Assembly: GCF_010550695.1 (NCBI RefSeq)
Contig: NZ_JAAGOB010000001.1
Coordinates: 62,001-126,000 of the forward strand
Direction: 5' to 3'
Source: Phytoactinopolyspora alkaliphila
Lineage (GTDB): Bacteria > Actinomycetota > Actinomycetes > Jiangellales > Jiangellaceae
DNA length: 64,000 nucleotides
Position 1 is the first letter of the stretch, and each line of letters begins with the position of its first letter. The notes beneath the pieces were generated by a model, which did no database searches, was not told where the DNA came from, and worked only from the letters and a program-made list of their open reading frames with translations. Positions 26,619 through 35,910 of the stretch are shown here, piece after piece. Made by a program: the position numbers and the translations under genes.

Positions 26619-27544
26619 GCCCTGCCCCCGATCCGGATCCGGGGATCCAAGCGCGAGTAGGTGAGGTCCGCGACCATGTTCAGGGTCACGACGACGGCCG
26701 CGATCAGCAGAGCCGCCGCCTGGACCACCGCGTAATCACGCGCCGACACCGAACTGACGATCAGGGAGCCGAGGCCGGGCCAGGCGAAGACGTTCTCCAC
26801 CACGACCGCGCCGCCGAGCAGCGCACCGGTCTGCAAACCGACGATGGTGACAACGGGGATCATCGAGTTCCTCAGCACGTGCCCGATCAGCACCTGCGGC
26901 TCGGTCAGGCCCTTCGAGCGAGCGGTTTGGACATAGGCCTCCTGCATCGACTCGGACAGGCTGCTCCGGGTCAGCCTGGCCACGATCGCCGTCTGGGGAA
27001 ACGCCAGCGTGACGGCCGGGAGTATCAGGTGGCTGAAGGTGCCCGAGCCCGCGCTCGGCAGTATCCGCAGGTGCAGCGCGAAGATCAAGATCAGCATGAT
27101 CCCGACCCAGAAGGTCGGAAACGACTGCAGGCTGATGGTCAGTGACGAGACGACCCGGTCGACGACGCCGTCCGGCCGTCCGCCGGCGATGGTGCCGAGC
27201 GTGATGCCGACGACCACGGCGATCGTCATCGCGGCGATGGCCAGTTGGAAGGTAGCGGGGAACCGATCCAGTACAGCATCCATGGCCGGTGTGCCGAGCC
27301 GGTAGGACTGGCCGAAGTCCAGCGTAAGGACTCGGCCGAGGTAGCTCAGGTACTGCAGGAACAGCGGATCCTCGACACCAAGGCGGACTCGTGCCGCCTC
27401 GATCTCCTCCGCTGTGGCGTCGGGGCCGAGGGCGATCGTGGCCTGGTCGCCCGGAGCGAGCCGGATGATGACGAAGATCAGTGTGACGCAGCCCCACATG
27501 ACGAATCCGCCGAGGGCTAGCCGACGGGCGATCGACTGGATCAC
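26615..27544 (-). CDS. ABC importer permease, DppB type
   Basis: 309 residues, six predicted transmembrane helices. The N-terminal helix (ALGGFVMWGCVTLIFVIIRL) is followed by the DppB-type segment GPDATAEEIEAARVRLGVED; the EAA loop is YVQTARSKGLTEPQVLIGHV. GTG start overlapping the lacI stop (GTGA), which places lacI, both permeases and both ATPases in one transcript. It imports the ligand delivered by the family 5 binding protein. Confidence 0.9.
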   Translation of the reverse strand: MIQSIARRLALGGFVMWGCVTLIFVIIRLAPGDQATIALGPDATAEEIEAARVRLGVEDPLFLQYLSYLGRVLTLDFGQSYRLGTPAMDAVLDRFPATFQLAIAAMTIAVVVGITLGTIAGGRPDGVVDRVVSSLTISLQSFPTFWVGIMLILIFALHLRILPSAGSGTFSHLILPAVTLAFPQTAIVARLTRSSLSESMQEAYVQTARSKGLTEPQVLIGHVLRNSMIPVVTIVGLQTGALLGGAVVVENVFAWPGLGSLIVSSVSARDYAVVQAAALLIAAVVVTLNMVADLTYSRLDPRIRIGGRA

Positions 27545-28626
27545 TTGCGCACACCTCCACCCCGTTCGTCTGCGCGTGGCGGGGCCACCGTCTCGCCCGG
27601 CACCTGCCCGGCGGTGACGAAGAGCTGACGTGGCTCGCCGGTCTGATCGTCGAGAAGGTCGAGCAGAACCCGCACCGCCTGGCGACCCATGTGGGTGCGG
27701 GGCAGCGTGAAGCGCGTCCAGTCCCGATCCGGGGCGTGGCTCAGCGGCGGATCACCGAGGATAACGACCGAGAGATCGTCCGGGATGCGCAGTCCAGCCT
27801 GTTCCGCGGCGTGTTCGACGGCGGCGACGGCGGCGTCGTCCTCGGTGGGCTCGACAAGGACGGCGGAGATTCCGGCGTCGATCCAGGCACGTACTAGTTC
27901 TGGCGAGATGTCGTCGGCGTCGCCGAGAGAGCGGATCAGCGACTCGTCGACCGGAATTCCGGCAGCGGCGAGGCCTTGACGGTAGCCGGCCTCGCGGTCT
28001 CGGGTCGGCTCGCCGCCGTTGGTGACCTGCAAGTGGAGAATGGTGCGGTGTCCGAGGCCAACGAGCTTGCTCACCATCTCCTGCGTGGCCGACGTGTAGT
28101 CCACCGCCACGTAGGACAGCTCAGCGCCCGGAACCTCGCGTCGTCCGATGAAGACGAAGGGGAAGTCCTCCTGAACCAGATGAGCCAGGTCGTCCCGGTG
28201 CAGGTGACGGCCGAGAAGGACGCAGCCGTCGGCGACCTTGAGCCGATTGGCGCCGCGGGCGTACACCCGGCGCTCGCCGCCGGACCCGGCCGAGCTGAAC
28301 AGCAGCAGGTCATAGCCTTGTTCCGCGGTCTCCTCCTCGACTCCGAGCAGGAACGGGAAGTAGAAGTCCCGCTGATCCACCGGGAACACCGGCTCGAACG
28401 TGTAGAGGCCGAGCAGGTGGTTGCGCCCACCCTTGAGGCTGCGAGCGGCGGCGTTCGCGGAGTACCCCAGCTCCTCGGCGGCGGCGAGAACCGCTTCCCG
28501 GGTGGATGTGGCCACCTGATCACTCGCCGGTCCGCCACTGATCACCAGAGACACCGTCGCCTGGGACACGCCGGCGCGCCGGGCGATGTCGACCTGCGTC
28601 GGCCGGCGTCGTCGTGGAGAGACCAT
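27541..28626 (-). CDS. LacI-family transcriptional repressor of the catabolic island
   Basis: 361 residues. N-terminal HTH TQVDIARRAGVSQATVSLVI and hinge helix AARSLKGGRN are followed by a periplasmic-binding-protein-like ligand domain. First gene of the importer operon. The ATG at 28626 follows AGGA; upstream in-frame codons would cross the putative operator, making them unlikely. TAATACGTA lies 15 bases upstream of the start and recurs before the binding-protein gene, so autoregulation and coordinate control are likely. The inducer is probably a sugar released by the island enzymes. Confidence 0.9.
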   Translation of the reverse strand: MVSPRRRRPTQVDIARRAGVSQATVSLVISGGPASDQVATSTREAVLAAAEELGYSANAAARSLKGGRNHLLGLYTFEPVFPVDQRDFYFPFLLGVEEETAEQGYDLLLFSSAGSGGERRVYARGANRLKVADGCVLLGRHLHRDDLAHLVQEDFPFVFIGRREVPGAELSYVAVDYTSATQEMVSKLVGLGHRTILHLQVTNGGEPTRDREAGYRQGLAAAGIPVDESLIRSLGDADDISPELVRAWIDAGISAVLVEPTEDDAAVAAVEHAAEQAGLRIPDDLSVVILGDPPLSHAPDRDWTRFTLPRTHMGRQAVRVLLDLLDDQTGEPRQLFVTAGQVPGETVAPPRADERGGGVRK

Positions 28627-28640
28627 CGGTGCGGAGTCCT

Positions 28641-28649
28641 TAATACGTA
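28641..28649 (+). promoter_or_regulatory. candidate LacI-type operator before the lacI-type gene
   Basis: TAATACGTA, here in CTTAATACGTATGAAG. It repeats the element before the binding-protein gene in the other orientation. The TACGTA core is palindromic, as expected for a dimeric repressor. Confidence 0.6.
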
Positions 28650-28786
28650 TGAAGTGAAGTGGCAGCAACGTTAACGGGACATTTCCGTGGCCGTCAAGAG
28701 CTCGCAGGGCTCAGTTTCATCACGCCGCCTGAGCGGACTCTCAGCGCGAGCGCTGACGGCTGGCTGCCGTGCGTAGCACGACGCGG

Positions 28787-28813
28787 CTGTGGATAGCCAG
28801 GTGATATCCACAG
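28787..28813. repeat. perfect 9-bp inverted repeat resembling two facing DnaA boxes
   Basis: CTGTGGATA (28787-28795) and TATCCACAG (28805-28813) with a 9-base spacer, in the gap between lacI and the Rpn-type gene. Each arm contains 8 of the 9 bases of the DnaA box TTATCCACA. A nearby palindrome TCAGCGCGAGCGCTGA lies at 28741-28756. Confidence 0.6.
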
Positions 28814-28826
28814 GCTGTCGGCGTCA

Positions 28827-29777
28827 ATGTCGCACTATGGCGATCGAGAAGGGCTATTTAGGCCGCGTGGTGCGGTCGTGGCCGTGAGCAATGAACACGA
28901 GCTTACGGTGGAGCTGTTCCGTGCGGAGCCGGAAATGACCAGGCAGTTGCTTGATCCTGTTGTCGGTGACGACCTGTCCAGGTACACCCGGATACGCGAA
29001 GACGCCGCCGCATTGGCTGACCTCACACCAGCCACGTTTCATGCGGACGCAGCGTTCGTCTTTCTCGATGAGAACGCTGCCGAGACGGGATTGAACGAAC
29101 ACGGCGTGTCGCCCAAAGAGCTGGCGGTCATCGTTGAGGTCCAGCGGAGAACGGAGAAGAGCAAGCGCTTGACCTGGCCGGCCTACGTCGCCAACCTTCG
29201 GGCGAAGCGAAAGTGCGATGTTCTGCTCGTGGTGATCTGCTTTGATGACGTGACGGCGGACTGGTCCAGGAAGCCGATCAAGCTGGGTCATCCGGGGTTT
29301 GTGTTCACCCCAGTGGTGATTGGGCCGTCGAATCTGCCGATGATGACCGATCCGGGGCGGATCGCGGCTCAGCCACGGTTGGCGACATTGGCGGCACTGG
29401 CGCATAGCCGGAACCGAAGCCGTCAGGAAACGGTGCTCAGGCCGTACTTGACGACCATGATGAGCCTGGGGGACGAGGCGTCGGAGATGTACGCTGACTA
29501 TGTGGTCGGCTGCCTGAAGCAGCCGGATCGTGCACGTTGGGAGGACTTCATGACCGCGCCGATGGAGAGCTTCGTTCAAGCGTACCGCGACAAGTACGAG
29601 GCCAAGGGAGAAGCCCGCGGGGAAGCGAAAGCGCTCCTGGTGGTGCTCCGCGCCCGCGGCATCGACGTGCCGGCCGCTGCCCGAGCACGCATCTCGGATT
29701 GCACCGAGCTGGATCAGCTTGACTCCTGGCTTCATCGCGCCGCCACGATCAACTCGATCGACGAGCTTTTCACGTAG
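28827..29777 (+). CDS. Rpn/PD-(D/E)XK-type putative nuclease protein
   Basis: 316 residues at most. The segment HADAAFVF ... LAVIVEVQRRTEKSKRLTWP fits the D-xn-E-x-Q...K core of PD-(D/E)XK nucleases, and the charged tail YEAKGEARGEAKALLVVLRARG is the extension common in Rpn (recombination-promoting nuclease/transposase-related) proteins, which occur as dispersed copies in actinobacteria. Base composition is visibly lower in GC than neighbours. The start is uncertain: the ATG at 28827 has no ribosome-binding site, and a GTG at 28884 is close to the conserved region (SNEHELTVELFR). It stands alone between the catabolic island and lhr and converges on lhr with 29 bases between stops. Confidence 0.7.
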   Translation: MSHYGDREGLFRPRGAVVAVSNEHELTVELFRAEPEMTRQLLDPVVGDDLSRYTRIREDAAALADLTPATFHADAAFVFLDENAAETGLNEHGVSPKELAVIVEVQRRTEKSKRLTWPAYVANLRAKRKCDVLLVVICFDDVTADWSRKPIKLGHPGFVFTPVVIGPSNLPMMTDPGRIAAQPRLATLAALAHSRNRSRQETVLRPYLTTMMSLGDEASEMYADYVVGCLKQPDRARWEDFMTAPMESFVQAYRDKYEAKGEARGEAKALLVVLRARGIDVPAAARARISDCTELDQLDSWLHRAATINSIDELFT

Positions 29778-29806
29778 TCATTGCGGTCACCCATTCGGCC
29801 GCAGGC

Positions 29807-32800
29807 TCAGGAGCGCAGCCGGAGCCCGCGCGGAGTGGCGTAGAAGCCGGCGTCGCTCAGGGCCTCGCCAAGCGGCGTGCCGGTGATCTGCTCGCCGTCG
29901 GCGCGTTCCACTCTCAGCCCACCCAGGCCCCCATGCCGGACCGTCGCGGCAAGCGCGACGGCGGCCCGGTGCAATATCTCGGCGTGATCATGCCATGACA
30001 GGATCGTCCGCCCGCCGCGCTCTACGTAGAGGACGAGCTCGCCGTCGACAAGCACCACCATCGCGCCCGCCTTGCGTCCCGGACGATGACCGGACTCGCC
30101 GTCCGTGGCGCCCTCTCGAGTGCTAGGACGTTCGGGCCAGGGCAGCGCCGCGCCGTACGGATTGGCAGGATCGGTGGCCGCCAGGACCACGGAGGCGGCC
30201 TCGGAGCGGTGGCCCGCAGTGGTCGCGAAGGTGCGCAGCCGGTCAACCGCTCCTACGGTGGCGAACTGGGCGGCGCCGAGGCCGCCGACGAAGTATCCGC
30301 GTCGAGCCCGGCCGGACTCCTCGAAGGCAGCGAGCACCTTGTAGGCAGCGGCGAACCCGCCCGGCAGCCGCTCCGAGACGACCGCGCCCCGGGTCACCAC
30401 ACCGTGCCGGTCGAGTAGCGCTTCAGCGGCGGCGTGCGCTCTCCTGGTGGGATCGTCGTCGTACTCCGGAAGCAAAGACCACCGCCCGGCCGCCGTGGGA
30501 GGGCCGGACCGGACGGGCATTGCCGCTCGTCCCCGGCGGTAGCGCGACCTGCTGGATACGGGGCGTGAGCGGTGCGCGCCGCGACTGCCCGAAAGCAGCG
30601 CGCGCATGGCCGCCAGGGTGTCGTTGGTGACCAGGCCGGCCCAGACTAGGTCCCACAACGCAGCGGTGATCTCCTCGTCTGTCACCGCTGGCGGCCGGGT
30701 GACGGCATCGGCCACGTCGGCGAGAGTGCTACGGGCGGTGTCCGGTGCCGTCGGCCCGTGGCTGACGGCCCCGGCGACGGAGTCGGCCAGCTGGCGATAG
30801 AAGAATCCGCCGCCGTGGTGCAGGGCGTCAATGATCGCCCGGTGCACCGGCGTGTCCGGCGGGGCCTCCGGCATCGGCAGAGTCAGCGGTGCCGTATCCG
30901 CCAGATGGAGGGACACCCAGCCATCGGTGCCTTGGATCACGCCTCGACCAGCCCAGATCACCTCACCGGCGGTGGTGAGCTCGTCCAGCCACGCGGGGTT
31001 GTACTCGGAGAGGCGCGCCGGTAGCACGAGCCTCTCAAGCGCGGTGGCCGGAACTGCCACGCCGTCGAGCTGCTCGACGACGCGCATCAGGCCGTCCGGA
31101 CCGTGCAGGGAGCTGCCCACCGACTGCCAGACCGGCAGAAACCGTCCGAGCGTGGCGGCGTCGACCGGCTCGGCCTCTTTCCGCAGTATGGCGAGAGACC
31201 GGCGACGCAAGAGCCGGAGCACGTCGGCGTCGCACCAGTCGGTGCCCGATCCGCCCGGCCGGAGTTGCCCCTCGACGACGCGCCCGGCCGTCGTGAGGCT
31301 GCGCAAGATCGGATCGACGACAGCGCGGCCGAGGCCGAATCGGGCCGCCACCGCGTCGGCGTGAAATGGTCCGTGAGTGCGGGCGTAACGGGCGACGAGG
31401 TCGGTGAGCGGATCGGGGGCGGCTTCCAGGAAGTCCGGATGGACTCCGGCGGGAACGGACACGCCCAGTGCGTCCCGGAGCCGGGCGACGTCCTCGACCG
31501 CGGCCCAGTGCTCGTCTCCCGCGACACTGAGCGCGACGACTCGCCGCTGCCGACTGAGATCCTGAAGGTAGTCGAGCGCCGCATCGGGTTCCACACAACG
31601 GGCCGCTACCTCGTCCGCGGTGAGCGGGCCGAGCTGACGCAGCAGGTCAGCCACCGCCTCAGCATCTCGTGCGCGGCGTTCCTCGACGAGCCGTTGCAGC
31701 TCGGCCTCGGTCCGCTCGACCATCTCGGGGTCGAGCAGCTCGCGCAGTTCGGCCCGCCCGAGCAGCTCGGAGAGCAGTGTCGAGTCGAGAGTCAAGGCCT
31801 GGGCGCGCCGTTCGGCGAGCGGGGAGTCTCCTTCGTACATGAAATCGGCGACGTAGCCGAACAGCAGGGACTTGGCGAACGGCGATGGCTGCGGTGTCTC
31901 GACCTCGACGACCCGGATCTCACCGGACGCGATCTGTTGCATCAGCCGGTTGAGGCCGGGCAGGTCGTAGACGTCCTGCAGACACTCCCGCATCGTTTCC
32001 AGCAGCATCGGGAAGGAGCCGTACTTTGCGGCCACGCTCAGCAGCTGAGCGGATCGCTGGCGCTGCTGCCACAGTGGTGAACGCCGGCCCGGCTGGCGTC
32101 GGGGCAGCAGCAGGGCCCGGGCCGCGCACTCGCGGAACCTCGAGGCGAACAACGACGACGCCCCCACCTCGGCGGTCACAAGGTCGTCGACGTCGTCGGG
32201 ATCGAGCACCACCAGTTCGAGGTCAGGCCCGCCACCGGTCGGCTCGGCGTCGGCACTGGTGAACGTGTCCGGGATGCGCAGGATGATGCCGTCGTCGGCG
32301 TAGACCGCCTGGACGTCGACGCCGTAACGCTCCCGCAGGCGCGCGTCCAGTGCCAGCGCCCACGGGGCATGAACCTGCGCACCAAAGGGAGAGTGGACCA
32401 CGAGCCGCCAGTCGCCGAGCTCGTCACGGAACCGCTCGACGACGATGGTGGTGTCGTCCGGGATCTGGCCGGTGGCCGCGCGTTGTTCGCGAAGATAGGA
32501 GAGCAGGTTGTCGGTGGCCCACTCGTCGAGGCCGGCTTGTGCGCCGCGCTCCCGGGCCGCGGCATCGTCGGCGCTCGCGACCTCCCGGACGAACGCGCCA
32601 ACCGCCGCGCCCAGCTCCATCGGCCTTCCCAGCGTGTCACCCTTCCAGAACGGCAATCGCCCGGCGCGGCCGGGTGCCGGAGAGACGGTGACCCGGTCAT
32701 GGGTGATCTCCTCGATTCGCCAGCTGGTGGCACCCAGGGAGAAGACGTCGCCGACGCGAGACTCGTACACCATCTCCTCGTCGAGTTCACCAACCCGGGA

Positions 32801-34429
32801 ACTGTTGCGCGCGCCACCAGCGAGGTAGACGCCGAACAACCCTCGATCCGGAATGGTCCCGCCGCTGGTGACGGCGAGCCGCTGGCTGCCAGGCCGGGCA
32901 CGCAACATCCCCTCGTCGCGGTCCCAGACGAGACGGGGACGCAACTCGGCGAACTCGTCGGACGGGTACCGGCCCGCCAGCATGTCCAGGACCGCCCGGT
33001 ACGACGACTCCGGCAGCTGGGCGAACGGATAGGCCTTGCGGACCACGTCCAGGAGCTGGTCCACCGGCCAATCGTCCATGGCGACCATCGCGACGACATG
33101 CTGCGCGAGGACGTCGAGGGGATTCCTGGGAAGGCGCAGCTCCTCGATCTGGCCGGCGCGCATCCGCTCGGACACGACCGCGGTCTGGACGAGATCACCG
33201 CGGAACTTGGGGAAGAGCACTCCTCGCGACACTGCGCCGACCTGGTGCCCGGCGCGGCCCACCCGCTGCAAGCCGCTGGCGACCGACGGCGGTGCCTCGA
33301 CCTGGACCACCAGGTCGACCGCTCCCATGTCGATGCCGAGCTCGAGGCTGCTGGTGGCGACCACGGCGGGGATCCGGCCGGCTTTGAGGTCGTCCTCGAT
33401 CAATGCCCGCTGTTCTTTGCTGACCGAGCCGTGGTGAGCGCGGGCGAGCGTGCGTCCGGCGCCGCGGGCGGTACCGGACTGGGCGACCAGCTCTGCGGGT
33501 GAGCGCTGCGGTGGCGGAGTCTCCTCGGCGATCTCGTTGAGGCGGCTGGTGAGACGCTCCGCCAGCCGGCGGGAGTTGGCGAAGACGATGGTGGAGCGGT
33601 GCTGTTCGATCAGGTCGGCAACGCGCTGCTCGACGTGCGGCCAGATGGAGCCGCCGGGCTTGTCTCCGCCGTCGTGGTCCACGGCGTCAAGCTTGGCCAG
33701 GTCGGGGACGGGAACCACCACCTGCAGATCCCAGTCCTTCTGGCTCTGTGGGGCGACGACCTCGACCGGGTGCGATCCTCCCAGGAAGCGCGCCACCTCC
33801 TCGACCGGGCGGACGGTGGCGGACAGCCCGATGCGCTGAGCGGGTCTGGGCAGCAACGCGTCCAGACGCTCGAGTGAGAGCGCCAGGTGGGCGCCGCGCT
33901 TGGTGGCCGCCACGGCGTGCACTTCGTCGACGATCACGGTGTGTACGCCGTGCAAAGCTTCCCGTGCCTGTGAGGTGAGCAGGAGGAACAGCGATTCCGG
34001 CGTGGTGATGAGGATGTCGGCCGGACGCCGCGCGAAGCGGCGTCGTTGATCTGCTGGAGTGTCGCCGGTGCGCACCGCGGTACTGATGGAGGGCGCAGGA
34101 AGGCCGAACTCCGCGCTGGCTTTCGTGATGCCGTCGAGGGGCTCTTGCAGATTGCGAGCGACGTCGACCGTGAGCGCCTTGAGCGGGGAGACGTACACGA
34201 CGCGGCAGCCCAGCGCTGGGTCCGCGGGCCGAGGCTCGGAGGCGATCCGGTCGAGTGACCACAGGAAGGCCGCCAGTGTCTTCCCGGATCCGGTGGGGGC
34301 GACGACCAGGGCGTTGCGCCCGGCGGACACGGCTCGCCACGCGTGGCTCTGCGCGGGTGTGGGCGTGCCGAACGATCCGGCGAACCACGCTCGGGTGGCC
34401 GGACCGAACATCTCCAGCACGTCGTCCAT
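29807..34429 (-). CDS. lhr: Lhr-type large ATP-dependent helicase
   Basis: 1,540 residues, the full length of bacterial Lhr. Superfamily 2 motifs: Walker A APTGSGKT near residue 40, VIVDEVHAV (motif II), LSATVRP (motif III), ATSSLELGIDMG and QRVGRAGHQVG (motifs V and VI). The Lhr-specific winged-helix, beta-barrel and C-terminal HTH-42-like region follow. It unwinds DNA and RNA:DNA hybrids with 3'-5' polarity and takes part in DNA repair. The ATG at 34429 has AGGA seven bases upstream; a GTG at 34444 is an alternative. Part of the conserved clgR-lhr-DUF3046-recA neighbourhood; here separated from clgR by about 26 kb. Confidence 0.93.
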   Translation of the reverse strand: MDDVLEMFGPATRAWFAGSFGTPTPAQSHAWRAVSAGRNALVVAPTGSGKTLAAFLWSLDRIASEPRPADPALGCRVVYVSPLKALTVDVARNLQEPLDGITKASAEFGLPAPSISTAVRTGDTPADQRRRFARRPADILITTPESLFLLLTSQAREALHGVHTVIVDEVHAVAATKRGAHLALSLERLDALLPRPAQRIGLSATVRPVEEVARFLGGSHPVEVVAPQSQKDWDLQVVVPVPDLAKLDAVDHDGGDKPGGSIWPHVEQRVADLIEQHRSTIVFANSRRLAERLTSRLNEIAEETPPPQRSPAELVAQSGTARGAGRTLARAHHGSVSKEQRALIEDDLKAGRIPAVVATSSLELGIDMGAVDLVVQVEAPPSVASGLQRVGRAGHQVGAVSRGVLFPKFRGDLVQTAVVSERMRAGQIEELRLPRNPLDVLAQHVVAMVAMDDWPVDQLLDVVRKAYPFAQLPESSYRAVLDMLAGRYPSDEFAELRPRLVWDRDEGMLRARPGSQRLAVTSGGTIPDRGLFGVYLAGGARNSSRVGELDEEMVYESRVGDVFSLGATSWRIEEITHDRVTVSPAPGRAGRLPFWKGDTLGRPMELGAAVGAFVREVASADDAAARERGAQAGLDEWATDNLLSYLREQRAATGQIPDDTTIVVERFRDELGDWRLVVHSPFGAQVHAPWALALDARLRERYGVDVQAVYADDGIILRIPDTFTSADAEPTGGGPDLELVVLDPDDVDDLVTAEVGASSLFASRFRECAARALLLPRRQPGRRSPLWQQRQRSAQLLSVAAKYGSFPMLLETMRECLQDVYDLPGLNRLMQQIASGEIRVVEVETPQPSPFAKSLLFGYVADFMYEGDSPLAERRAQALTLDSTLLSELLGRAELRELLDPEMVERTEAELQRLVEERRARDAEAVADLLRQLGPLTADEVAARCVEPDAALDYLQDLSRQRRVVALSVAGDEHWAAVEDVARLRDALGVSVPAGVHPDFLEAAPDPLTDLVARYARTHGPFHADAVAARFGLGRAVVDPILRSLTTAGRVVEGQLRPGGSGTDWCDADVLRLLRRRSLAILRKEAEPVDAATLGRFLPVWQSVGSSLHGPDGLMRVVEQLDGVAVPATALERLVLPARLSEYNPAWLDELTTAGEVIWAGRGVIQGTDGWVSLHLADTAPLTLPMPEAPPDTPVHRAIIDALHHGGGFFYRQLADSVAGAVSHGPTAPDTARSTLADVADAVTRPPAVTDEEITAALWDLVWAGLVTNDTLAAMRALLSGSRGAHRSRPVSSRSRYRRGRAAMPVRSGPPTAAGRWSLLPEYDDDPTRRAHAAAEALLDRHGVVTRGAVVSERLPGGFAAAYKVLAAFEESGRARRGYFVGGLGAAQFATVGAVDRLRTFATTAGHRSEAASVVLAATDPANPYGAALPWPERPSTREGATDGESGHRPGRKAGAMVVLVDGELVLYVERGGRTILSWHDHAEILHRAAVALAATVRHGGLGGLRVERADGEQITGTPLGEALSDAGFYATPRGLRLRS

Positions 34430-34832
34430 GCCACCATCCTGCACCCGGGCACCGACAGCCTGAACGAAACTGTCCAGTCAGGGCACCGGCGGCACGTGCC
34501 GAGCCCCGTCGTCACTCATGTGGACCTGTCGCCTCATCATCAATGGTCGAAACCTGATCAGCTCGGAACGCATCGATGTCGACGTCTCTGCCCGGCGAGA
34601 CGTTTTGGCGAGCCCTGCCCGCGAAACGAAGCCCCCGGAACGGCGCTGAGAGGCTACACCCCGCGCTCTCATGACCGCCGGCATTCATGCTGAATGACTC
34701 CTCTCTCTTGACTGCGAGCATGATCTCGTGGATTGATTCAGGCCTCTATGAAGATCTCCGACCGCGCGTTCCCACGCTACATTCCAGACGGCACACGGTG
34801 TCGCCGGCGGAACACAGCTCGTGACGTCGATG
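34430..34832. other. intergenic region without recognised gene
   Basis: About 400 bases between lhr and the excalibur-protein gene, both on the minus strand. The lhr promoter must lie here. No coding frame, RNA gene or clear hairpin terminator was recognised. Confidence 0.5.
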
Positions 34833-35474
34833 TCATTCGCAGGCGATGCCGTCGTTGTCGCGGTCGAGATGCGAGGCATAGCCCGGCTCGCCTCGCCGCA
34901 GCGGAGCCTTTCCCGCGGCGCGCACAGCGTCGCAGTTCTTGTAGTAGACCTCGGCCGGCTCATCGTCAGGTTCTTCCTCGACCGGCGGCGGATCGTCGAT
35001 TGTCTGAGTGCTTGCCCTCTCCCGCTTCTCGAGCTCGGCCTCCCTGTCGTCGAGTTGCTCCGACAGCGAGTCGAGTTCGCTGGCACGTGTCTCGAGATCG
35101 GATTCGAGCTCGTTCAGTGCCGTCTCGCGCTTGTCGAGCTTGGCCGCGCGCTCGTCTAACCTCGTTTGTCGCGCGTCCGCGTCGGATTCCCTCCGTTCCT
35201 TGTCAGATTCGAGCCTGGACACGGTGTCTTCCGCGGTGGCCAGCTCGCTGTCGAGGTCCGCGACGTTCTGACGGGCGTCGTCTAGTTCACGCAGTGTTGT
35301 CGCGAGTTCTTGATCGAGGCTCTTGTACTCGTCGCTCGCGGTGGCGTCGTCGCTCCCGCTCGCGCCCACGCCCAAGGTGAAGGCGATCACGCCCACGGCG
35401 ACTGGCACAAGTAGTCGACGCCATCGTGGTACCGCCTGGTGCGAATGCTTGTCCGTGGTGATGTCTTCGGTCAT
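34833..35474 (-). CDS. membrane-anchored coiled-coil protein with C-terminal excalibur domain
   Basis: 213 residues. One transmembrane helix (RRLLVPVAVGVIAFTLGVGA, residues about 19-38), then about 120 residues of heptad-like charged coiled coil (for example LDERAAKLDKRETALNELES), a Pro/Glu-rich spacer, and a C-terminal excalibur motif, NCDAVRAAGKAPLRRGEPGY ... LDRDNDGIACE, whose DxDxDGxxCE is a calcium-binding loop. Likely extracytoplasmic. ATG with GGGGGCAGG upstream; longer frames upstream look non-coding. It diverges from the DUF3046 gene. Function unknown. Confidence 0.85.
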   Translation of the reverse strand: MTEDITTDKHSHQAVPRWRRLLVPVAVGVIAFTLGVGASGSDDATASDEYKSLDQELATTLRELDDARQNVADLDSELATAEDTVSRLESDKERRESDADARQTRLDERAAKLDKRETALNELESDLETRASELDSLSEQLDDREAELEKRERASTQTIDDPPPVEEEPDDEPAEVYYKNCDAVRAAGKAPLRRGEPGYASHLDRDNDGIACE

Positions 35475-35655
35475 GTGCCTGCCCCCTCGGTCCGGCTCCG
35501 GTGCCCACCTGATCCATTTCCGCGAAACGTATTGATGTGAGCGTTGGCCTGATAGGGCCGAAAGGCCCGAATTGGCCTGGACTCCTGATCTCCTCTCGGC
35601 CACACTGGGCTGGCCGGTGGTGCACGTTCGGGAGCGAATGTCGGATACTGGGCCG

Positions 35656-35841
35656 GTGCGGGCGACGGATTTCTGGGAACGGATGGAGCACCACCTCGGT
35701 GCCAGCTACGTCGACTCCTGGGCGCGTGACTACGTGCTCGAGTCGCTGGGCGAGCGGACGGTCCATCAGGCGCTCGCCGCGGGCGAGGACACCAAGGTGG
35801 TCTGGCGTGCTGTCTGCGAGGCATTGAATCTGCCCTCGTGA
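35656..35841 (+). CDS. DUF3046 family small protein
   Basis: 61 residues from a GTG at 35656, which gives the family's usual beginning, MRATDFWERMEHHLG. An in-frame ATG at 35638 would add six residues. The remainder, DSWARDYVLESLGERTVHQA ... TKVVWRAVCEALNLP, matches the actinobacterial DUF3046 family. Its gene commonly lies just upstream of recA (Rv2738c beside recA in M. tuberculosis), but here recA is about 8 kb away because of an insertion. Function unknown. Confidence 0.85.
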   Translation: MRATDFWERMEHHLGASYVDSWARDYVLESLGERTVHQALAAGEDTKVVWRAVCEALNLPS

Positions 35842-35910
35842 GAACTTGGAAGCATGCTCGAAGCGAAACCGAGGTGAGTTTGTCAGGATCGGGCTGTAGC
35901 GTCCGTATAC

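Noticed and set aside
28827-29777. Transposase or intact insertion sequence
   Set aside because: Rpn-type proteins are transposase-related in name, but no flanking terminal repeats or target duplication were seen.
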